64,000 nt of DNA from Alphaproteobacteria bacterium (GCA_002401455.1 NVTE01000004.1:62001-126000); one strand, 5' to 3'. Positions 38,963-49,376 are shown, counted from the first letter of the stretch. Notes: a model not told the origin generated them from the sequence alone. Made by a program: numbers and translations.

Positions 38963-39664
38963 ATGCGTAATCTTGAAGATATCAAAGGTAGCCGGGTGTA
39001 TGGTCGGCGACAGGGCCAGGCCCTGTCCGCCGCCCGTCAGGCCCGGTTGGATAAGTGGCTGCCGAATATTGAAATTCCTTTGGACGGGCTGGTGCCTACA
39101 GGTCCTTCGGGACATTTTGACAGCGCCCTGGCGGATCATTGGCTCGAGATTGGTTTTGGCAAGGGCGAGCATCTGGCGGCCCAGGCAAAATCCCATCCTG
39201 ATATTGGTGTTATCGGCTGCGAACCTTTTCTCAACGGCGTGTCCGGTCTGGTCGACATCGTGGATCAGGAAAACCTGACCAACGTTCGCATCTTCATGGA
39301 TGATGCCAGATTGTTGATGGACAGTCTGCCGGACCAGTCCATTGGCCGGGCTTTTATCCTGTTTCCAGACCCCTGGCCCAAGGCGCGCCACCATAAGCGC
39401 CGCATCGTCAGCGCTGGCAATATAAAGGTCCTGTCCCGGATTCTGAAAGACGGGGCTGAATTGCGCATTGGCACGGACCATATGGAGTATTGCCGCTGGA
39501 TAATGGCTCATATGCTGGAAAATCCCGATTTTAACTGGCTGTCGGATAGCCCGGAAAACTGGCGGAATCGTCCCGATGACTGGCCGGCCAGTCGTTATGA
39601 AATAAAGTCCAGGGAACAAGGCCGAATAAGCAGTTATCTGCGCTTTATCCGTTGTCAAAGGTAG
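38963..39664 (+). CDS. trmB: TrmB, tRNA (guanine-N7-)-methyltransferase
   Basis: A 233-residue SAM enzyme that methylates G46 in the tRNA variable loop. The SAM site reads LEIGFGKGEHLAAQA and the substrate-binding motif DPWPKARHHKRRIV is complete. Length is typical. It follows metK by 5 bases, so the SAM supply enzyme and a SAM-using enzyme are cotranscribed. Confidence 0.95.
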   Translation: MRNLEDIKGSRVYGRRQGQALSAARQARLDKWLPNIEIPLDGLVPTGPSGHFDSALADHWLEIGFGKGEHLAAQAKSHPDIGVIGCEPFLNGVSGLVDIVDQENLTNVRIFMDDARLLMDSLPDQSIGRAFILFPDPWPKARHHKRRIVSAGNIKVLSRILKDGAELRIGTDHMEYCRWIMAHMLENPDFNWLSDSPENWRNRPDDWPASRYEIKSREQGRISSYLRFIRCQR

Positions 39665-39737
39665 GCTTCGGGCATGCTCTAGACAAGCTATATTCAGGCT
39701 TCAGCAGAGCCTTAGTATTAAACGGCGTACTATTCGC

Positions 39738-39767
39738 TTGAAGTTCTCATCTTTTCGACTATATATA
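39738..39767 (+). promoter_or_regulatory. Candidate promoter for the rimP-nusA operon
   Basis: A -35-like TTGAAG at 39738-39743 and a TATATA -10 at 39760-39767 (two registers possible, spacing 16 or 18). It is downstream of trmB and about 100 bases before rimP, with a terminator hairpin in between. Confidence 0.5.
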
Positions 39768-39799
39768 GAGCAACCGAATCACTTGAAAAAATTAAAAGT

Positions 39800-39830
39800 G
39801 CGGGCAAGTGTTTCACTGGCCTGCTTTTTT
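39800..39830 (+). terminator. Terminator hairpin in the rimP leader
   Basis: GCGGGCAAGTG (39800-39810) pairs with CACTGGCCTGC (39814-39824), with one G-T and one A-G mismatch, and is followed by six T (39825-39830). It could end trmB transcription, but it lies between the candidate promoter and rimP, so it may be an attenuator of the operon. Confidence 0.8.
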
Positions 39831-39870
39831 ATTTGGTGAAAGCCGGAGCTAAAACTTAAGTGGAATTAAT

Positions 39871-40362
39871 GTGTCGTCACAGTTAAAAACATTGCATGAT
39901 ATTATCGACCCTGTTGCTGAGGCATTGGGCTATGAAATCATCCGCATTGCTCTGCAAAATTCAGCCAGGGGCGGGGCGGTGACGCTGCAGATCATGGCCG
40001 AGAGGCCTGATGGCACCATGTTGGTTGAGGATTGTGCCGCACTCAGCCGAGAGGTTTCTGTTATCCTGGATGTTGATGACCCGATCTCGGGGGAATATGT
40101 CCTGGAAGTCAGTACAGCGGGCATTGATCGGCCGTTGACCCGGCGCAAGGATTTTGCCAATTATGCCGGAAATGTTGCTAAGATAGAATTGTCGGTTCCT
40201 GACAATGGCCGGCGGCGTTATCGCGGAAAATTGCTGGGCATCGAGGGTGATGTGGTAAAGATTGAAGTGGATGGTGAGGTTTTTGACGTGGACTTCGATA
40301 ACATCAACCGGTCCAAACTTGTCTTGACCGATGAATTATTGGCGGCGGCGACTAAGCAGTAA
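39871..40362 (+). CDS. rimP: RimP, ribosome maturation factor
   Basis: A 163-residue protein needed for 30S subunit maturation. N- and C-terminal domains of the family are both visible: EALGYEIIRIAL with VEDCAALSREVSVILDVDDPI and EVSTAGIDRPL; the C-terminal part is an SH3-like fold. The start is GTG at 39871. It is the first gene of the operon running through pnp. Confidence 0.92.
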   Translation: MSSQLKTLHDIIDPVAEALGYEIIRIALQNSARGGAVTLQIMAERPDGTMLVEDCAALSREVSVILDVDDPISGEYVLEVSTAGIDRPLTRRKDFANYAGNVAKIELSVPDNGRRRYRGKLLGIEGDVVKIEVDGEVFDVDFDNINRSKLVLTDELLAAATKQ

Positions 40363-40459
40363 AAGATGGGTCAGAAATTTTGGCCAGATTGAGTGACTTG
40401 AGACTATAAAATTGAATTGAGAATAGAATGCTTAAACGGGCATGGATGGAGTTCAAGGT

Positions 40460-42040
40460 ATGACAACGGCGGTAAGTGCGAACAGGATTGAATTGCTGCA
40501 AATTGCAGATGCGGTTGCACGGGAAAAGAATATTGACAAGGAAATCGTCCTAGAAGCTTTGGAAGAAGCCATTCAGAAGGCGGCCCGGTCACGCTATGGC
40601 GCAGAAAATGAAATCAAGGCCCATATTGACCGTAAAAATGGCGATATCAAACTGTACCGGGTTCTGGAAGTGGTGGAGCATGTGGAAAATCATGCGACCG
40701 AACTGACCTTGAAAGATGCGACAAAGCTCAAGAAGGAAGCCGTGATCGGCGACCTGCTGGCTGACGAACTGCCGCCAATAGATTTTGGCCGGGTTGCTGC
40801 CCAGACCGCCAAGCAGGTCATTGTTCAGAAAGTACGTGACGCCGAACGTCAACGCCAGTTTGATGAATATCAGGATCGCATTGGTGAGATCATTAATGGG
40901 GTTGTTAAGCGGATCGAATACGGTAATGTGATCGTTGATGTGGGTCAGGCTGAAGCTGTGATCCGCCGCGATCAGATGATCCCGCGGGAGCATATGCGCA
41001 ACGGTGACCGGATCCGGGCCTATATCGCTGATGTGCGGCGGGAAGTCAGGGGGCCTCAGATCTTCCTGTCCCGGTCTCACCCGGACTTCATGTCCAAGCT
41101 GTTCACCCAGGAAGTGCCGGAAATCTATGACGGTGTTATCGAGATTATTGGTGTCGCTCGCGATCCGGGCAGCCGGGCAAAAATCGCCGTGGTGAGTTCC
41201 GATGGTTCCATTGATCCAGTTGGCGCTTGTGTTGGTATGCGCGGTAGCCGGGTTCAGGCGGTGGTTAATGAACTGGCCGGAGAGAAAATTGATATCATTC
41301 AGTGGTCTGCGGACCCGGCAACGCTGATCATCAGCGCCCTGGCCCCGGCCGAGGTGTCCAAGGTGGTTCTGGATGAAGACAGAAAACGCATTGATGTTGT
41401 TGTCGCCGAAGACCAGCTCAGTCTGGCTATTGGCCGGCGCGGACAGAATGTGCGTCTGGCGTCACAGTTGAGTGGCTGGCAGGTGGACATCATGACCGAA
41501 GCCGCTGAATCTGAAAAACGTCAGGCTGAATATAAAGTCCGCACAGACTTGTTTGTCAGTCAGCTGGATGTGGATGAAACCCTGGCCCTGTTGCTGGTGG
41601 CTGAAGGCTTCCGCAATATGGAAGAAGTGGCCTATGTGGCGCCAGAGGAATTTGCCGGAATCGAAGGCTTTGACACGGATCTGGTGGCTGAACTGCAAAA
41701 CCGGGCCCGTGAGTCCCTGGACCGCCAGGCGGTGAAGTCTGAGAAAGCCCGGGTTAAACTTGGTGTTTCTGATGAGGTTGCTGCCATTGATGGCCTGACA
41801 TCGGCCATGCTGGTGTTGTTGGGTGATGCGGAGATCAAGACACTGGATGATCTGGGTGACTTGGCGGCAGATGAGCTGACCAGCCGGGAAGATGGCATTC
41901 TGCGGACCACTGGCTTGACGGAAGAAAAAGCCAATGAGATTATCATGGCTGCTCGGGCACATTGGTTTGAAGACGAAGAAACAGAAGAAACAGAAGAAAC
42001 GACTGAAGAGGCTGTTGCAGAACAGGCGGAAGCGGAATAA
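40460..42040 (+). CDS. nusA: NusA, transcription termination/antitermination factor
   Basis: A 526-residue NusA. The N-terminal RNA-polymerase-binding domain (about 1-125) is followed by an S1 domain (about 130-200), two KH domains (about 205-345) and two helical C-terminal AR-like repeats (about 360-500), the arrangement found in Proteobacteria. The tail is an acidic repeat of EET units encoded by tandem GAAGAAACA. I start at the ATG at 40460, with AAGG four bases away; an ATG at 40442 would add six residues. Like E. coli NusA it may control its own operon; the leader terminator would suit that. Confidence 0.95.
   Translation: MTTAVSANRIELLQIADAVAREKNIDKEIVLEALEEAIQKAARSRYGAENEIKAHIDRKNGDIKLYRVLEVVEHVENHATELTLKDATKLKKEAVIGDLLADELPPIDFGRVAAQTAKQVIVQKVRDAERQRQFDEYQDRIGEIINGVVKRIEYGNVIVDVGQAEAVIRRDQMIPREHMRNGDRIRAYIADVRREVRGPQIFLSRSHPDFMSKLFTQEVPEIYDGVIEIIGVARDPGSRAKIAVVSSDGSIDPVGACVGMRGSRVQAVVNELAGEKIDIIQWSADPATLIISALAPAEVSKVVLDEDRKRIDVVVAEDQLSLAIGRRGQNVRLASQLSGWQVDIMTEAAESEKRQAEYKVRTDLFVSQLDVDETLALLLVAEGFRNMEEVAYVAPEEFAGIEGFDTDLVAELQNRARESLDRQAVKSEKARVKLGVSDEVAAIDGLTSAMLVLLGDAEIKTLDDLGDLAADELTSREDGILRTTGLTEEKANEIIMAARAHWFEDEETEETEETTEEAVAEQAEAE
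41975..42001 (+). repeat. Tandem 9-base repeat in the nusA 3' end
   Basis: Three in-frame copies of GAAGAAAC(A/G) encode the acidic EET repeat of the NusA tail. The unit length of 9 keeps the frame, so the copy number can vary without breaking the gene. Confidence 0.75.
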
Positions 42041-42082
42041 TATACCGTGGTGCTGGCTGTGCCTGAAGTGAATGGAAAGTGA

Positions 42083-42829
42083 GTGTCCCAGAACCCTGGT
42101 TTAAAGGATCGCAGACCCAAGAAAGCCCGGACAGCAAAGTCCAGGACCAAAAAGGTCAACAAAAAGGCCCGGGAAAGAAAGTGCCTGGTGACCGGCGAGA
42201 CATATGCGGCCCATAAGCTGATTCGGTTTGTGCTTGATCCCGAGGGCAATGTAATCCCGGATGTGGCGGCAAAGCTGCCTGGACGCGGGGGCTGGATTTT
42301 GGCAGAAGGCAAGGTGCTGGATAGCGCCATGAAGAAAAAGATATTTGTCCGGTTTGGGCATAAGGTTTTGGCTTCATCAGGCCGTAAAATGGTTGATGTG
42401 GCAACGCTGGAGGATCAGGACGCAAGTCCAGACGCGGCGACAGGTAAACAACAGCGGGTCAGGGTGGATGAAAATCTGCCGGATCTGGTGGCCCAGTTGC
42501 TTCGGCAAAGATGCCTAAATTATCTGGGCCTTGTCAATCGGGCCGGACTTTTGGTGTCAGGGTTTGAAAAGGTTCGAGCCGCTTTAAAGGCGGGGAAGGG
42601 CCGGGCTCTGGTGACAGCGGAAGATGCCGCAGAGGGTGGGCGTAGTAAAATATGCTCTGGTCTGGGGATTGTTCTTGAAAAACTGCCGGTGATTGATATG
42701 TTCACCCGCGAAGAGTTGGGACAAACCTTGGGTTTGTTTAATGCAGTCCATGTGACAATATTGTCGGGTGGTATGACGGAAAGCTTTCTGAAAGAGTTTT
42801 CCCGGTACGAAGGTGTTGTTATGCGCTGA
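42083..42829 (+). CDS. YlxR (DUF448) – L7Ae-like fusion, RNA-binding protein
   Basis: A 248-residue protein. Residues about 30-115 are a YlxR/DUF448 domain (RKCLVTGETYAAHKLIRFV, then PGRGGWI). Residues about 140-235 resemble the L7Ae/L30e RNA-binding fold (LGLVNRAGLLVSGFEKVRAALKAGKG). In many bacteria these are two genes, ylxR and a small L7Ae protein, between nusA and infB; in alphaproteobacteria they are fused. The N-terminal tail is very basic. The start is GTG at 42083 with GGAAAGTGA upstream. The family is believed to act in RNA processing or RNase P regulation, but the role here is inference. Confidence 0.88.
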   Translation: MSQNPGLKDRRPKKARTAKSRTKKVNKKARERKCLVTGETYAAHKLIRFVLDPEGNVIPDVAAKLPGRGGWILAEGKVLDSAMKKKIFVRFGHKVLASSGRKMVDVATLEDQDASPDAATGKQQRVRVDENLPDLVAQLLRQRCLNYLGLVNRAGLLVSGFEKVRAALKAGKGRALVTAEDAAEGGRSKICSGLGIVLEKLPVIDMFTREELGQTLGLFNAVHVTILSGGMTESFLKEFSRYEGVVMR

Positions 42830-42879
42830 TAAAATGCATGACGGGCCTTATTATTTAAGTGGCTGAAGGCGAATATAGA

Positions 42880-45426
42880 ATGAGTGACGATAAGGACACA
42901 AAAAAACCATTGTCGGTTTCCGGCAGAAAAACGTTGCAACTGAAGCCATCGACGGCAGCACCTGCTGTCGTGCGGGCCCCAGGCGGCGTGGTTGTCCAGC
43001 GCAAGAAAAAACTTATGCTGAAACCGGGGGAAAAACCCGCTGCAGCACCAACGGCTCCCGCACCCTCTGCTGGATTTGCCAAAAAGAAAAGCTTGTCGTC
43101 GGGTCCGACCCGAAAGAGATCGGTCGTTTCTGATGGACGTCAGTTGACCGACAGTGAAATGAAGGCCCGGCTCCAGGCATTGGAGATGGCCAAGATTGAG
43201 ACTGAAAAGCGGGCGGCCGTCGAAGCCGAAGCCGCCAAGAGACGGGCTGTGGAAGAGGCTGCCCGGGCAGAGTCCGATAAAGAACAGGCCGTCAAGGATG
43301 CCGAGAGTGCTAAAAAAGCGGCGACGGACGATGCTAAATTCAAAGCCGATATGGAAACTAAGAAGAAGGTCGAGTCGGAGCTGAAGGCGCAGTCTGATCT
43401 GGAAGAAGAACAGGTAGCCGCCAAGGCAAAAGCCAAGACTGCCGCCGCACCGGCCCCGAAAAAACATGGGCCAGCCGCCAAACCGGCAGAAGTCAAGCGC
43501 CCTGCTGTCAAGCCAACCCGCCGCGGTGAACCTGCCCGTCGTACCGGTCGTCTGACCGTGACCCAGGCTCTGTCTGGTGGGGGGCAAGAGCGTCAACGCA
43601 GCTTTGCGGCCCTGAAACGGGCCCGGGCCAAGGAAAAGCGTAAAGGCGGTAAAGGCATTCAGGAAAAAGTTTTCCGTGAAGTTATTATTCCTGACATGAT
43701 TACGGTGGCGGAACTGTCCAACCGGATGACGGAAAAAACCGTTGATGTGATCCGCTCCCTGATGAAAATGGATGTGATGGCAACCGCCGCTGAGGAAATC
43801 GATCAGGATACAGCAGAACTGATTGTTGAAGAATTTGGTCATACGGTCAGACGGATCAGCGCCGCTGATGTGGAAATTGACCTGTCCGGACCAGAGGATC
43901 TTGAAGCAGATATGACCACCCGGGCACCCGTTGTCACGGTCATGGGTCATGTCGATCATGGTAAAACATCGATCCTTGATGCCTTCCGAAAATCTTCTGT
44001 GGTCACCGGTGAAGCCGGCGGCATTACCCAGCATATCGGCTCCTATCAGGTGCGGATGAAAAGTGGCGACAAGGTCACCTTCCTCGATACACCAGGCCAT
44101 GCGGCCTTCTCCGCCATGCGGTCCCGTGGGGCCAAGGCGACGGATATCGTGATCCTTGTGGTTGCCGCTGATGACAGCATCATGCCCCAGACTATTGAGG
44201 CCATCAGCCATGCCAAGGCGGCCGAAGTGCCGATCATTGTGGCGATCAATAAAATCGACAAGCCGGGCGCTAATGCGGACAAGGTTCGTCAGGACCTGCT
44301 GCAGCATGAAGTCTTTGTCGAAAGCATGGGCGGTGAAATTCTTGATGTGGAAGTTTCCGCACTCAAAGGCACCAACCTGGACAAATTGGCCGAGGCCATC
44401 CAGCTTCAGTCCGAAATGCTTGACCTGAAAGTCAATAAAAACCGTAACGCCGATGGTGTTGTCGTCGAATCCCGCCTCGATAAAGGACAGGGCTCTGTGG
44501 CCACTATCCTGATTCAGCGCGGGACATTGAAAGTCGGTGATATCTTTGTCTGTGGTAACGAATGGGGCCGGGCTCGGGCCCTGCTCAATGACCGGGGCAA
44601 GAATGTGAAAAAAGCCGGTCCATCGGTTCCTGTGGAAGTTCTGGGCCTCAATGGCATGCCACGGTCCGGTGACAGTTTCATCGTGGTCGATACCGAAGCC
44701 AAGGCCCGTGAGGTTTCCGAATTCCGTAAAAACCGCGAACGTCTGGAGAAAGAGGCAGCACCTAAAGCAACTCTTGAAGCCATGTTCGAGAAGCTGAGCA
44801 CCAAACAGGCCGAGATTGTGCCGCTGGTGATCAAGTCTGATGTTCAGGGCTCTTCCGAAGCCATTACCGGCGCGTTGGAAGCCATGAATACTGATGAAGT
44901 CCGGGCTAAGATCCTGCATTCAGCGGTCGGTGGTATTTCCGAATCCGATGTGACCCTGGCGGTCGCCTCCGGGGCGCCAATTCTGGGCTTCAATGTTCGG
45001 GCCAGCCGTAAGGCGGACGAGCTTGCCCGTCAGGAAGGCGTGGAAATCCGGTATTATTCCGTGATCTATGACCTGGTGGATGACATCAAAGCGGTCATGT
45101 CCGGCAAACTGGCACCTGAACTCAGAGAAACCATTCTTGGCTCTGCGGAAATCCGCGATATCTTCTCTGCGGGTAAAACCGGTAAGGCTGCCGGGTGTCT
45201 GGTGCTCAACGGGGTTATGCGCAAAGGCGCTAAAGCCCGCTTGCTCCGGGATGACGTGGTGGTCTTTGAAGGCGACCTCGGCTCTCTGCGCCGGTTCAAG
45301 GATGATGTTGAAGAAGTTATATCCGGCACTGAGTGCGGCATGAACTTTGCCAGCTATAACGACCTTAAAAAGGGTGATGTCATTGAATGTTACGAGGTTG
45401 AGTCAATTGAACGGGCCTTGGCGTAA
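42880..45426 (+). CDS. infB: Translation initiation factor IF-2
   Basis: An 848-residue IF-2. A long, charged, Ala/Lys/Glu-rich N-terminal region (about 20-240) precedes the IF2N-type domain, then the G domain with GHVDHGKTS at 356-364 (G1), DTPGHAAF (G3) and NKIDKPGA (G4), and finally the initiator-tRNA-binding C-terminal domains. It places fMet-tRNA on the 30S subunit. I use the ATG at 42880, since [11 protein letters not shown] is a common IF-2 start; a GTG at 42859 is in frame but unlikely. The large antisense open frame opposite it is a shadow. Confidence 0.97.
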   Translation: MSDDKDTKKPLSVSGRKTLQLKPSTAAPAVVRAPGGVVVQRKKKLMLKPGEKPAAAPTAPAPSAGFAKKKSLSSGPTRKRSVVSDGRQLTDSEMKARLQALEMAKIETEKRAAVEAEAAKRRAVEEAARAESDKEQAVKDAESAKKAATDDAKFKADMETKKKVESELKAQSDLEEEQVAAKAKAKTAAAPAPKKHGPAAKPAEVKRPAVKPTRRGEPARRTGRLTVTQALSGGGQERQRSFAALKRARAKEKRKGGKGIQEKVFREVIIPDMITVAELSNRMTEKTVDVIRSLMKMDVMATAAEEIDQDTAELIVEEFGHTVRRISAADVEIDLSGPEDLEADMTTRAPVVTVMGHVDHGKTSILDAFRKSSVVTGEAGGITQHIGSYQVRMKSGDKVTFLDTPGHAAFSAMRSRGAKATDIVILVVAADDSIMPQTIEAISHAKAAEVPIIVAINKIDKPGANADKVRQDLLQHEVFVESMGGEILDVEVSALKGTNLDKLAEAIQLQSEMLDLKVNKNRNADGVVVESRLDKGQGSVATILIQRGTLKVGDIFVCGNEWGRARALLNDRGKNVKKAGPSVPVEVLGLNGMPRSGDSFIVVDTEAKAREVSEFRKNRERLEKEAAPKATLEAMFEKLSTKQAEIVPLVIKSDVQGSSEAITGALEAMNTDEVRAKILHSAVGGISESDVTLAVASGAPILGFNVRASRKADELARQEGVEIRYYSVIYDLVDDIKAVMSGKLAPELRETILGSAEIRDIFSAGKTGKAAGCLVLNGVMRKGAKARLLRDDVVVFEGDLGSLRRFKDDVEEVISGTECGMNFASYNDLKKGDVIECYEVESIERALA

Positions 45427-45475
45427 CGCCAGGACCGCTTCGATATTAATCTCTCTCATTAGGTAGGATACAGGT

Positions 45476-45916
45476 ATGTCCAGATTACATGGTGATGACT
45501 TAGAAAATGATGACCGCGGCCCTAGTCACCGGTTGCTCAGGGTCGGCGAAAACCTTCGCCATGCCCTGTCAGAAATTTTCACCCGTGGTGAAATCCGTGA
45601 CCCGTCCCTGGACGGGGTATCGGTCACCGTGACCGAGGTCCGCTGTAGCCCGGACCTACGCAATGCAACTATCTTTGTCATGCCGCTGGGCGGCACCAAT
45701 GCCCGGGATGTTGTTGACGCGCTAACCCGGAACAGTAAATATATCCGCGGCCAGTTGTCGCGCATGGTCACCATGAAATATCTGCCCAACCTGAAATTCA
45801 CCAGTGACAGCAGCTTTGGTGAGGCCGGCCATATCGAGAAACTGCTCCGTAGCCCCCATGTGGCCCAGGACCTGGGGCCCGACACCGATGATGATCCTGA
45901 TCTGAAGGACGACTGA
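45476..45916 (+). CDS. rbfA: RbfA, ribosome-binding factor A
   Basis: A 146-residue single KH-like domain protein needed for late 16S rRNA maturation and cold adaptation. The N-terminal segment VGENLRHALSEIF and the late YLPNLKFTSDSSFGEAGHIEKLL motif are typical. An acidic tail of about 15 residues (GPDTDDDPDLKDD) extends the domain. Operon position between infB and truB is conserved. Confidence 0.94.
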   Translation: MSRLHGDDLENDDRGPSHRLLRVGENLRHALSEIFTRGEIRDPSLDGVSVTVTEVRCSPDLRNATIFVMPLGGTNARDVVDALTRNSKYIRGQLSRMVTMKYLPNLKFTSDSSFGEAGHIEKLLRSPHVAQDLGPDTDDDPDLKDD

Positions 45917-45919
45917 CCC

Positions 45920-46828
45920 TTGGGCCGAAAGCGTAAAGGGATCAAGCTCGACGGGTGGCTGGTGATCGACAAGCCACTGGGCATGGGATCAACTCAAGTG
46001 GTCGGGAAATGCCGCTGGCTGACCAAGGCTCAGAAGGTCGGCCATGGCGGAACTCTTGATCCGCTGGCGACCGGCATTCTGCCCATTGCCTTTGGTGAGG
46101 CGACAAAAACCATTCCTTTCATCATGGATGCCCGTAAAACATACGAATTCACCGTGACCTTTGGCGAAAGCCGGTCGACAGATGACGGCGAGGGCGAAGT
46201 GACCGCCACCAGTGACCATCGTCCGTCCGAGGCTGAAATATTGGCGATACTGCCCGACTTTATGGGTCATATCACTCAAATTCCGCCCAAATACAGCGCC
46301 CTGAAGATTGATGGAAAACGGGCTTATGACCTGGCGCGAGCTGGCGAAGAAGTGGTGATGAAATCCCGCGAAGTTGACATTTTTAGCCTCGAGCTTATGT
46401 CTTATGACGGGACGCTGGCAAGCCTGCGTACCAGTTGCGGAAAGGGCACTTATATCCGGTCTCTGGCCCGTGATATGGCGCTGAAATTGGGCACGGTTGG
46501 CTATGTATCAACCCTGCGGCGAACCCGGGTTGGTTCATTTGATTTAAAAGCGTCGATTTCACTGGAAAAGCTAGAGGAATTAAGCCATAGTGCGCCGCCT
46601 GAGGATTGGATTCTCCCCGTGGTGACCGTGCTGGACGACATCTTGGCACTGGCCGTTACGGAAGAGCAAGCAAAGCTTCTGTCCCATGGACAACAGCTGA
46701 GCATCCCGGAGCAGATTGCACCGGGGATCGTCAGGGCCATGGCTGGCACACGCTTAGTCGCATTGTGTCAGGTCGAAGATGGCCCGGAACAGACGATCCT
46801 GAAACCGGTGCGGGTGTTTAATATTTAA
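45920..46828 (+). CDS. truB: TruB, tRNA pseudouridine-55 synthase
   Basis: A 302-residue enzyme converting U55 of tRNA to pseudouridine. The catalytic aspartate is Asp47 in KVGHGGTLDPLATG. It begins with TTG (45920), 4 bases after the rbfA stop; the first residues (GRKRKGIKLDGWLVIDKP) match the family start, and no downstream ATG would keep it, so a TTG start is very probable. Such a rare start codon together with the close spacing implies translation coupled to rbfA. Confidence 0.93.
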   Translation: MGRKRKGIKLDGWLVIDKPLGMGSTQVVGKCRWLTKAQKVGHGGTLDPLATGILPIAFGEATKTIPFIMDARKTYEFTVTFGESRSTDDGEGEVTATSDHRPSEAEILAILPDFMGHITQIPPKYSALKIDGKRAYDLARAGEEVVMKSREVDIFSLELMSYDGTLASLRTSCGKGTYIRSLARDMALKLGTVGYVSTLRRTRVGSFDLKASISLEKLEELSHSAPPEDWILPVVTVLDDILALAVTEEQAKLLSHGQQLSIPEQIAPGIVRAMAGTRLVALCQVEDGPEQTILKPVRVFNI

Positions 46829-46849
46829 TTTTTTTTAAAGGAGACTACG

Positions 46850-47119
46850 ATGTCGATTACAGCTGAAAAGAAACAGGAACTGATTAAAGAATTCGCTACA
46901 GGCGAAGGCGATACAGGTTCCCCCGAAGTACAGGTTGCCATTCTGACCACCAGAATTCTGAACCTGACAGAACATTTCAAAACTCATAAAAAAGATAACC
47001 ATTCACGTCGCGGTCTGTTGATGCTTGTCAACAAACGTCGCAGCCTGTTGAGCTATCTGAGCACTACAAACCAAGCCCGTTATCAGACTCTGATCAAGCG
47101 TCTTGGTTTGCGTAAGTAA
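46850..47119 (+). CDS. rpsO: 30S ribosomal protein S15
   Basis: An 89-residue S15, with the canonical [20 protein letters not shown] and [18 protein letters not shown] segments and the ending [12 protein letters not shown]. It binds 16S rRNA early in 30S assembly. AAAGGAGAC precedes the ATG, the strongest ribosome site of this operon. In E. coli it represses its own translation by binding its mRNA; whether that applies here cannot be read from the leader. Confidence 0.97.
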   Translation: MSITAEKKQELIKEFATGEGDTGSPEVQVAILTTRILNLTEHFKTHKKDNHSRRGLLMLVNKRRSLLSYLSTTNQARYQTLIKRLGLRK

Positions 47120-47130
47120 TAAAAAATACC

Positions 47131-47151
47131 GCATAGCCATAGGGGTTATGC
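47131..47151 (+). promoter_or_regulatory. Stem-loop in the rpsO-pnp spacer
   Basis: GCATAGCC (47131-47138) pairs with GGTTATGC (47144-47151) around a 5-base loop. No T run follows, so it is not a simple terminator. In E. coli the pnp leader holds an RNase III-cleaved stem used in autocontrol; a similar role here is only a guess. Confidence 0.4.
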
Positions 47152-47229
47152 ACAAGGTTTTCGATAAGCTCTGGTTTGGGATGGGCCCAGATCAGAGCTC
47201 GGAATCCGTAGGTTAAGGATAAGATATAT

Positions 47230-49356
47230 ATGTTTGAAATACATAGAAAAGAAATTAACTGGGGCGGTCGTACGCTGGTTCTTGAAACCGGCCGGATTGC
47301 ACGCCAGGCAAATGGGGCCGTTATGGTCACTTACGGCGAAACATCCTGCTTGACGGCAGTGACCGCTGCTAAGACCCCAAAAGTCGGTATCGACTTTTTC
47401 CCCCTCACCGTAAATTATCAAGAACGCGCTTATTCCGCCGGTAAAATACCAGGCGGTTTTTTTAAACGCGAAGGCCGTCCAGGCGAAGCTGAGACATTAA
47501 CCTGTCGCCTGATTGACCGTCCAATCCGTCCTTTGTTCGTCAAAGGCTTTAAGAATGAAACCCAGGTTGTCTGTACGGTCATGTCCCATGACCTGGAAAA
47601 CAACCCGGATATCACGGCCCTGATCGGCACATCAGCGGCGCTGACCATTTCCGGTCTGCCGTTCATGGGTCCCATTGGTGCGGCGCGTGTCGGTTACATC
47701 GACGGCGAATATATTCTGAACCCAACATTTGAAGAGCTGGAAACATCCGATCTTGATCTGGTTGTTGCCGGTACCCGCGATGCGGTTCTGATGGTTGAAT
47801 CAGAAGCCAATGAGCTGACTGAAGAAGTCATGCTTGGCGCGGTTATGTTCGGTCATGAGCAGATGCAGGTGGTCATTGATATGATTATCGAACTGGCTGA
47901 ACTGGCGGCAAAAGAGCCAATGGAAATGCCTGAGCCGGAAGATCATTCCGAGCTGGCTGCCAAGATTACCAAAATGGCTGAAGCTGACCTGCGGGCCGCT
48001 TATGGCGAAATCGTCAAACAGGTTCGGTCCACTCAGCTGTCTGCTGTAAAGGCCCGTGTTTTGGCTGACCTGATCGAAGCTGATGAAAATGTCGACACCG
48101 GTGTTGTTGCTGATCTGTTGAAAAACCTCGAAAAGAACATTGTTCGTGGCGATATCATCAAAACCGGCAAGCGGATTGATGGTCGTGCCCTTGATAAGGT
48201 CCGGGCGATTGATTCCCAGGTTAATATCCTGCCCCGGACCCATGGTTCTGCGCTGTTCACCCGCGGTGAAACACAGGCAACTGTCGTGACCACATTGGGT
48301 ACTGGCGATGATGAGCAGTTCATTGATGCCCTGACCGGCACCTATAAAGAACGCTTCATGCTGCATTATAACTTCCCGCCCTATTCTGTTGGTGAAACGG
48401 GTCGCATGATGGGTACAAGCCGTCGGGAAACCGGCCATGGTAAATTGGCCTGGCGCGCTCTGCGGGCTGTTCTGCCAAGCAAAGAAGAATTCCCTTACAC
48501 CATTCGTCTGGTGTCTGAGATCACTGAATCCAACGGTTCCTCCTCCATGGCGTCTGTCTGTGGTGGCTCTCTGTCGTTGATGGATGCTGGTGTACCTCTG
48601 AAGCGTCCGGTTTCTGGTATTGCCATGGGCCTGATCAAAGAAGGCGACGACTATGCGGTTCTGTCCGACATTCTGGGTGATGAAGATCATCTGGGCGACA
48701 TGGACTTTAAAGTGGCCGGGACCTCCAAGGGTCTGACTTCTTTGCAGATGGACATCAAGATCACTGGCATTACCCAGGAGATCATGGAAATTGCCCTGAA
48801 GCAGGCTTCTGCTGGCCGGGCTTATATCCTTGCCGAAATGGAAAAAGCCCTGTCCGGTGCCCGTGAAGAAATGAGTGATCATGCACCGCGCATCGAAACC
48901 ATCAAGATCAACCGCGAAAAAATCCGCGAAGTGATCGGGACCGGTGGTAAGGTTATTCGGGAAATCTGTGAAGTGACTGGTGCCAAGGTTGACATCGAAG
49001 ACGACGGAACCATCAAGGTTTCCTCTTCTGACCTGTCTGCCATTGAAGCCGCTCTGAAATGGATTGAAGGTATTGTCGCCGAACCTGAAGTTGGCAAGAT
49101 CTACGAAGGCAAGGTTGTTAAAACTGTTGACTTCGGCGCTTTTGTTAACTTCCTGGGTAGCCGTGATGGTCTGGTTCACATCAGTGAATTGGAAGATTAC
49201 CGGGTGAAACAGGTTACCGATGTGATCAAAGAAGGTGACATCATCAAGGTCAAAGTTCTTGGTATTGATGACCGCGGTAAGGTTCGCCTGAGCCGCCGGG
49301 TGGTTGACCAGGAAACTGGTGAAGACATTCAGGAAAAAAAGACTGAAGAGGAATAA
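47230..49356 (+). CDS. pnp: Polynucleotide phosphorylase
   Basis: A 708-residue exoribonuclease of the RNA degradosome; it degrades RNA 3' to 5' with phosphate. Two RNase PH-like domains (about 5-230 and 300-540), a KH domain (about 550-615, [20 protein letters not shown]) and an S1 domain (about 620-690, [20 protein letters not shown]) are all present. The length is typical. It closes the rimP operon; a long hairpin follows it. A complementary frame of over 500 codons opposite it is a shadow. Confidence 0.97.
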   Translation: MFEIHRKEINWGGRTLVLETGRIARQANGAVMVTYGETSCLTAVTAAKTPKVGIDFFPLTVNYQERAYSAGKIPGGFFKREGRPGEAETLTCRLIDRPIRPLFVKGFKNETQVVCTVMSHDLENNPDITALIGTSAALTISGLPFMGPIGAARVGYIDGEYILNPTFEELETSDLDLVVAGTRDAVLMVESEANELTEEVMLGAVMFGHEQMQVVIDMIIELAELAAKEPMEMPEPEDHSELAAKITKMAEADLRAAYGEIVKQVRSTQLSAVKARVLADLIEADENVDTGVVADLLKNLEKNIVRGDIIKTGKRIDGRALDKVRAIDSQVNILPRTHGSALFTRGETQATVVTTLGTGDDEQFIDALTGTYKERFMLHYNFPPYSVGETGRMMGTSRRETGHGKLAWRALRAVLPSKEEFPYTIRLVSEITESNGSSSMASVCGGSLSLMDAGVPLKRPVSGIAMGLIKEGDDYAVLSDILGDEDHLGDMDFKVAGTSKGLTSLQMDIKITGITQEIMEIALKQASAGRAYILAEMEKALSGAREEMSDHAPRIETIKINREKIREVIGTGGKVIREICEVTGAKVDIEDDGTIKVSSSDLSAIEAALKWIEGIVAEPEVGKIYEGKVVKTVDFGAFVNFLGSRDGLVHISELEDYRVKQVTDVIKEGDIIKVKVLGIDDRGKVRLSRRVVDQETGEDIQEKKTEEE

Positions 49357-49376
49357 TTTCCGCTTCATAATTTATC

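Noticed and set aside
42520-44919. An open frame of about 800 codons opposite infB
   Set aside because: It is a shadow of infB on the other strand: no family pattern, no sensible start and complementary codon bias.
47800-49368. An open frame of about 520 codons opposite pnp
   Set aside because: No recognisable domain, and it fully overlaps a highly conserved gene, so it is not real.
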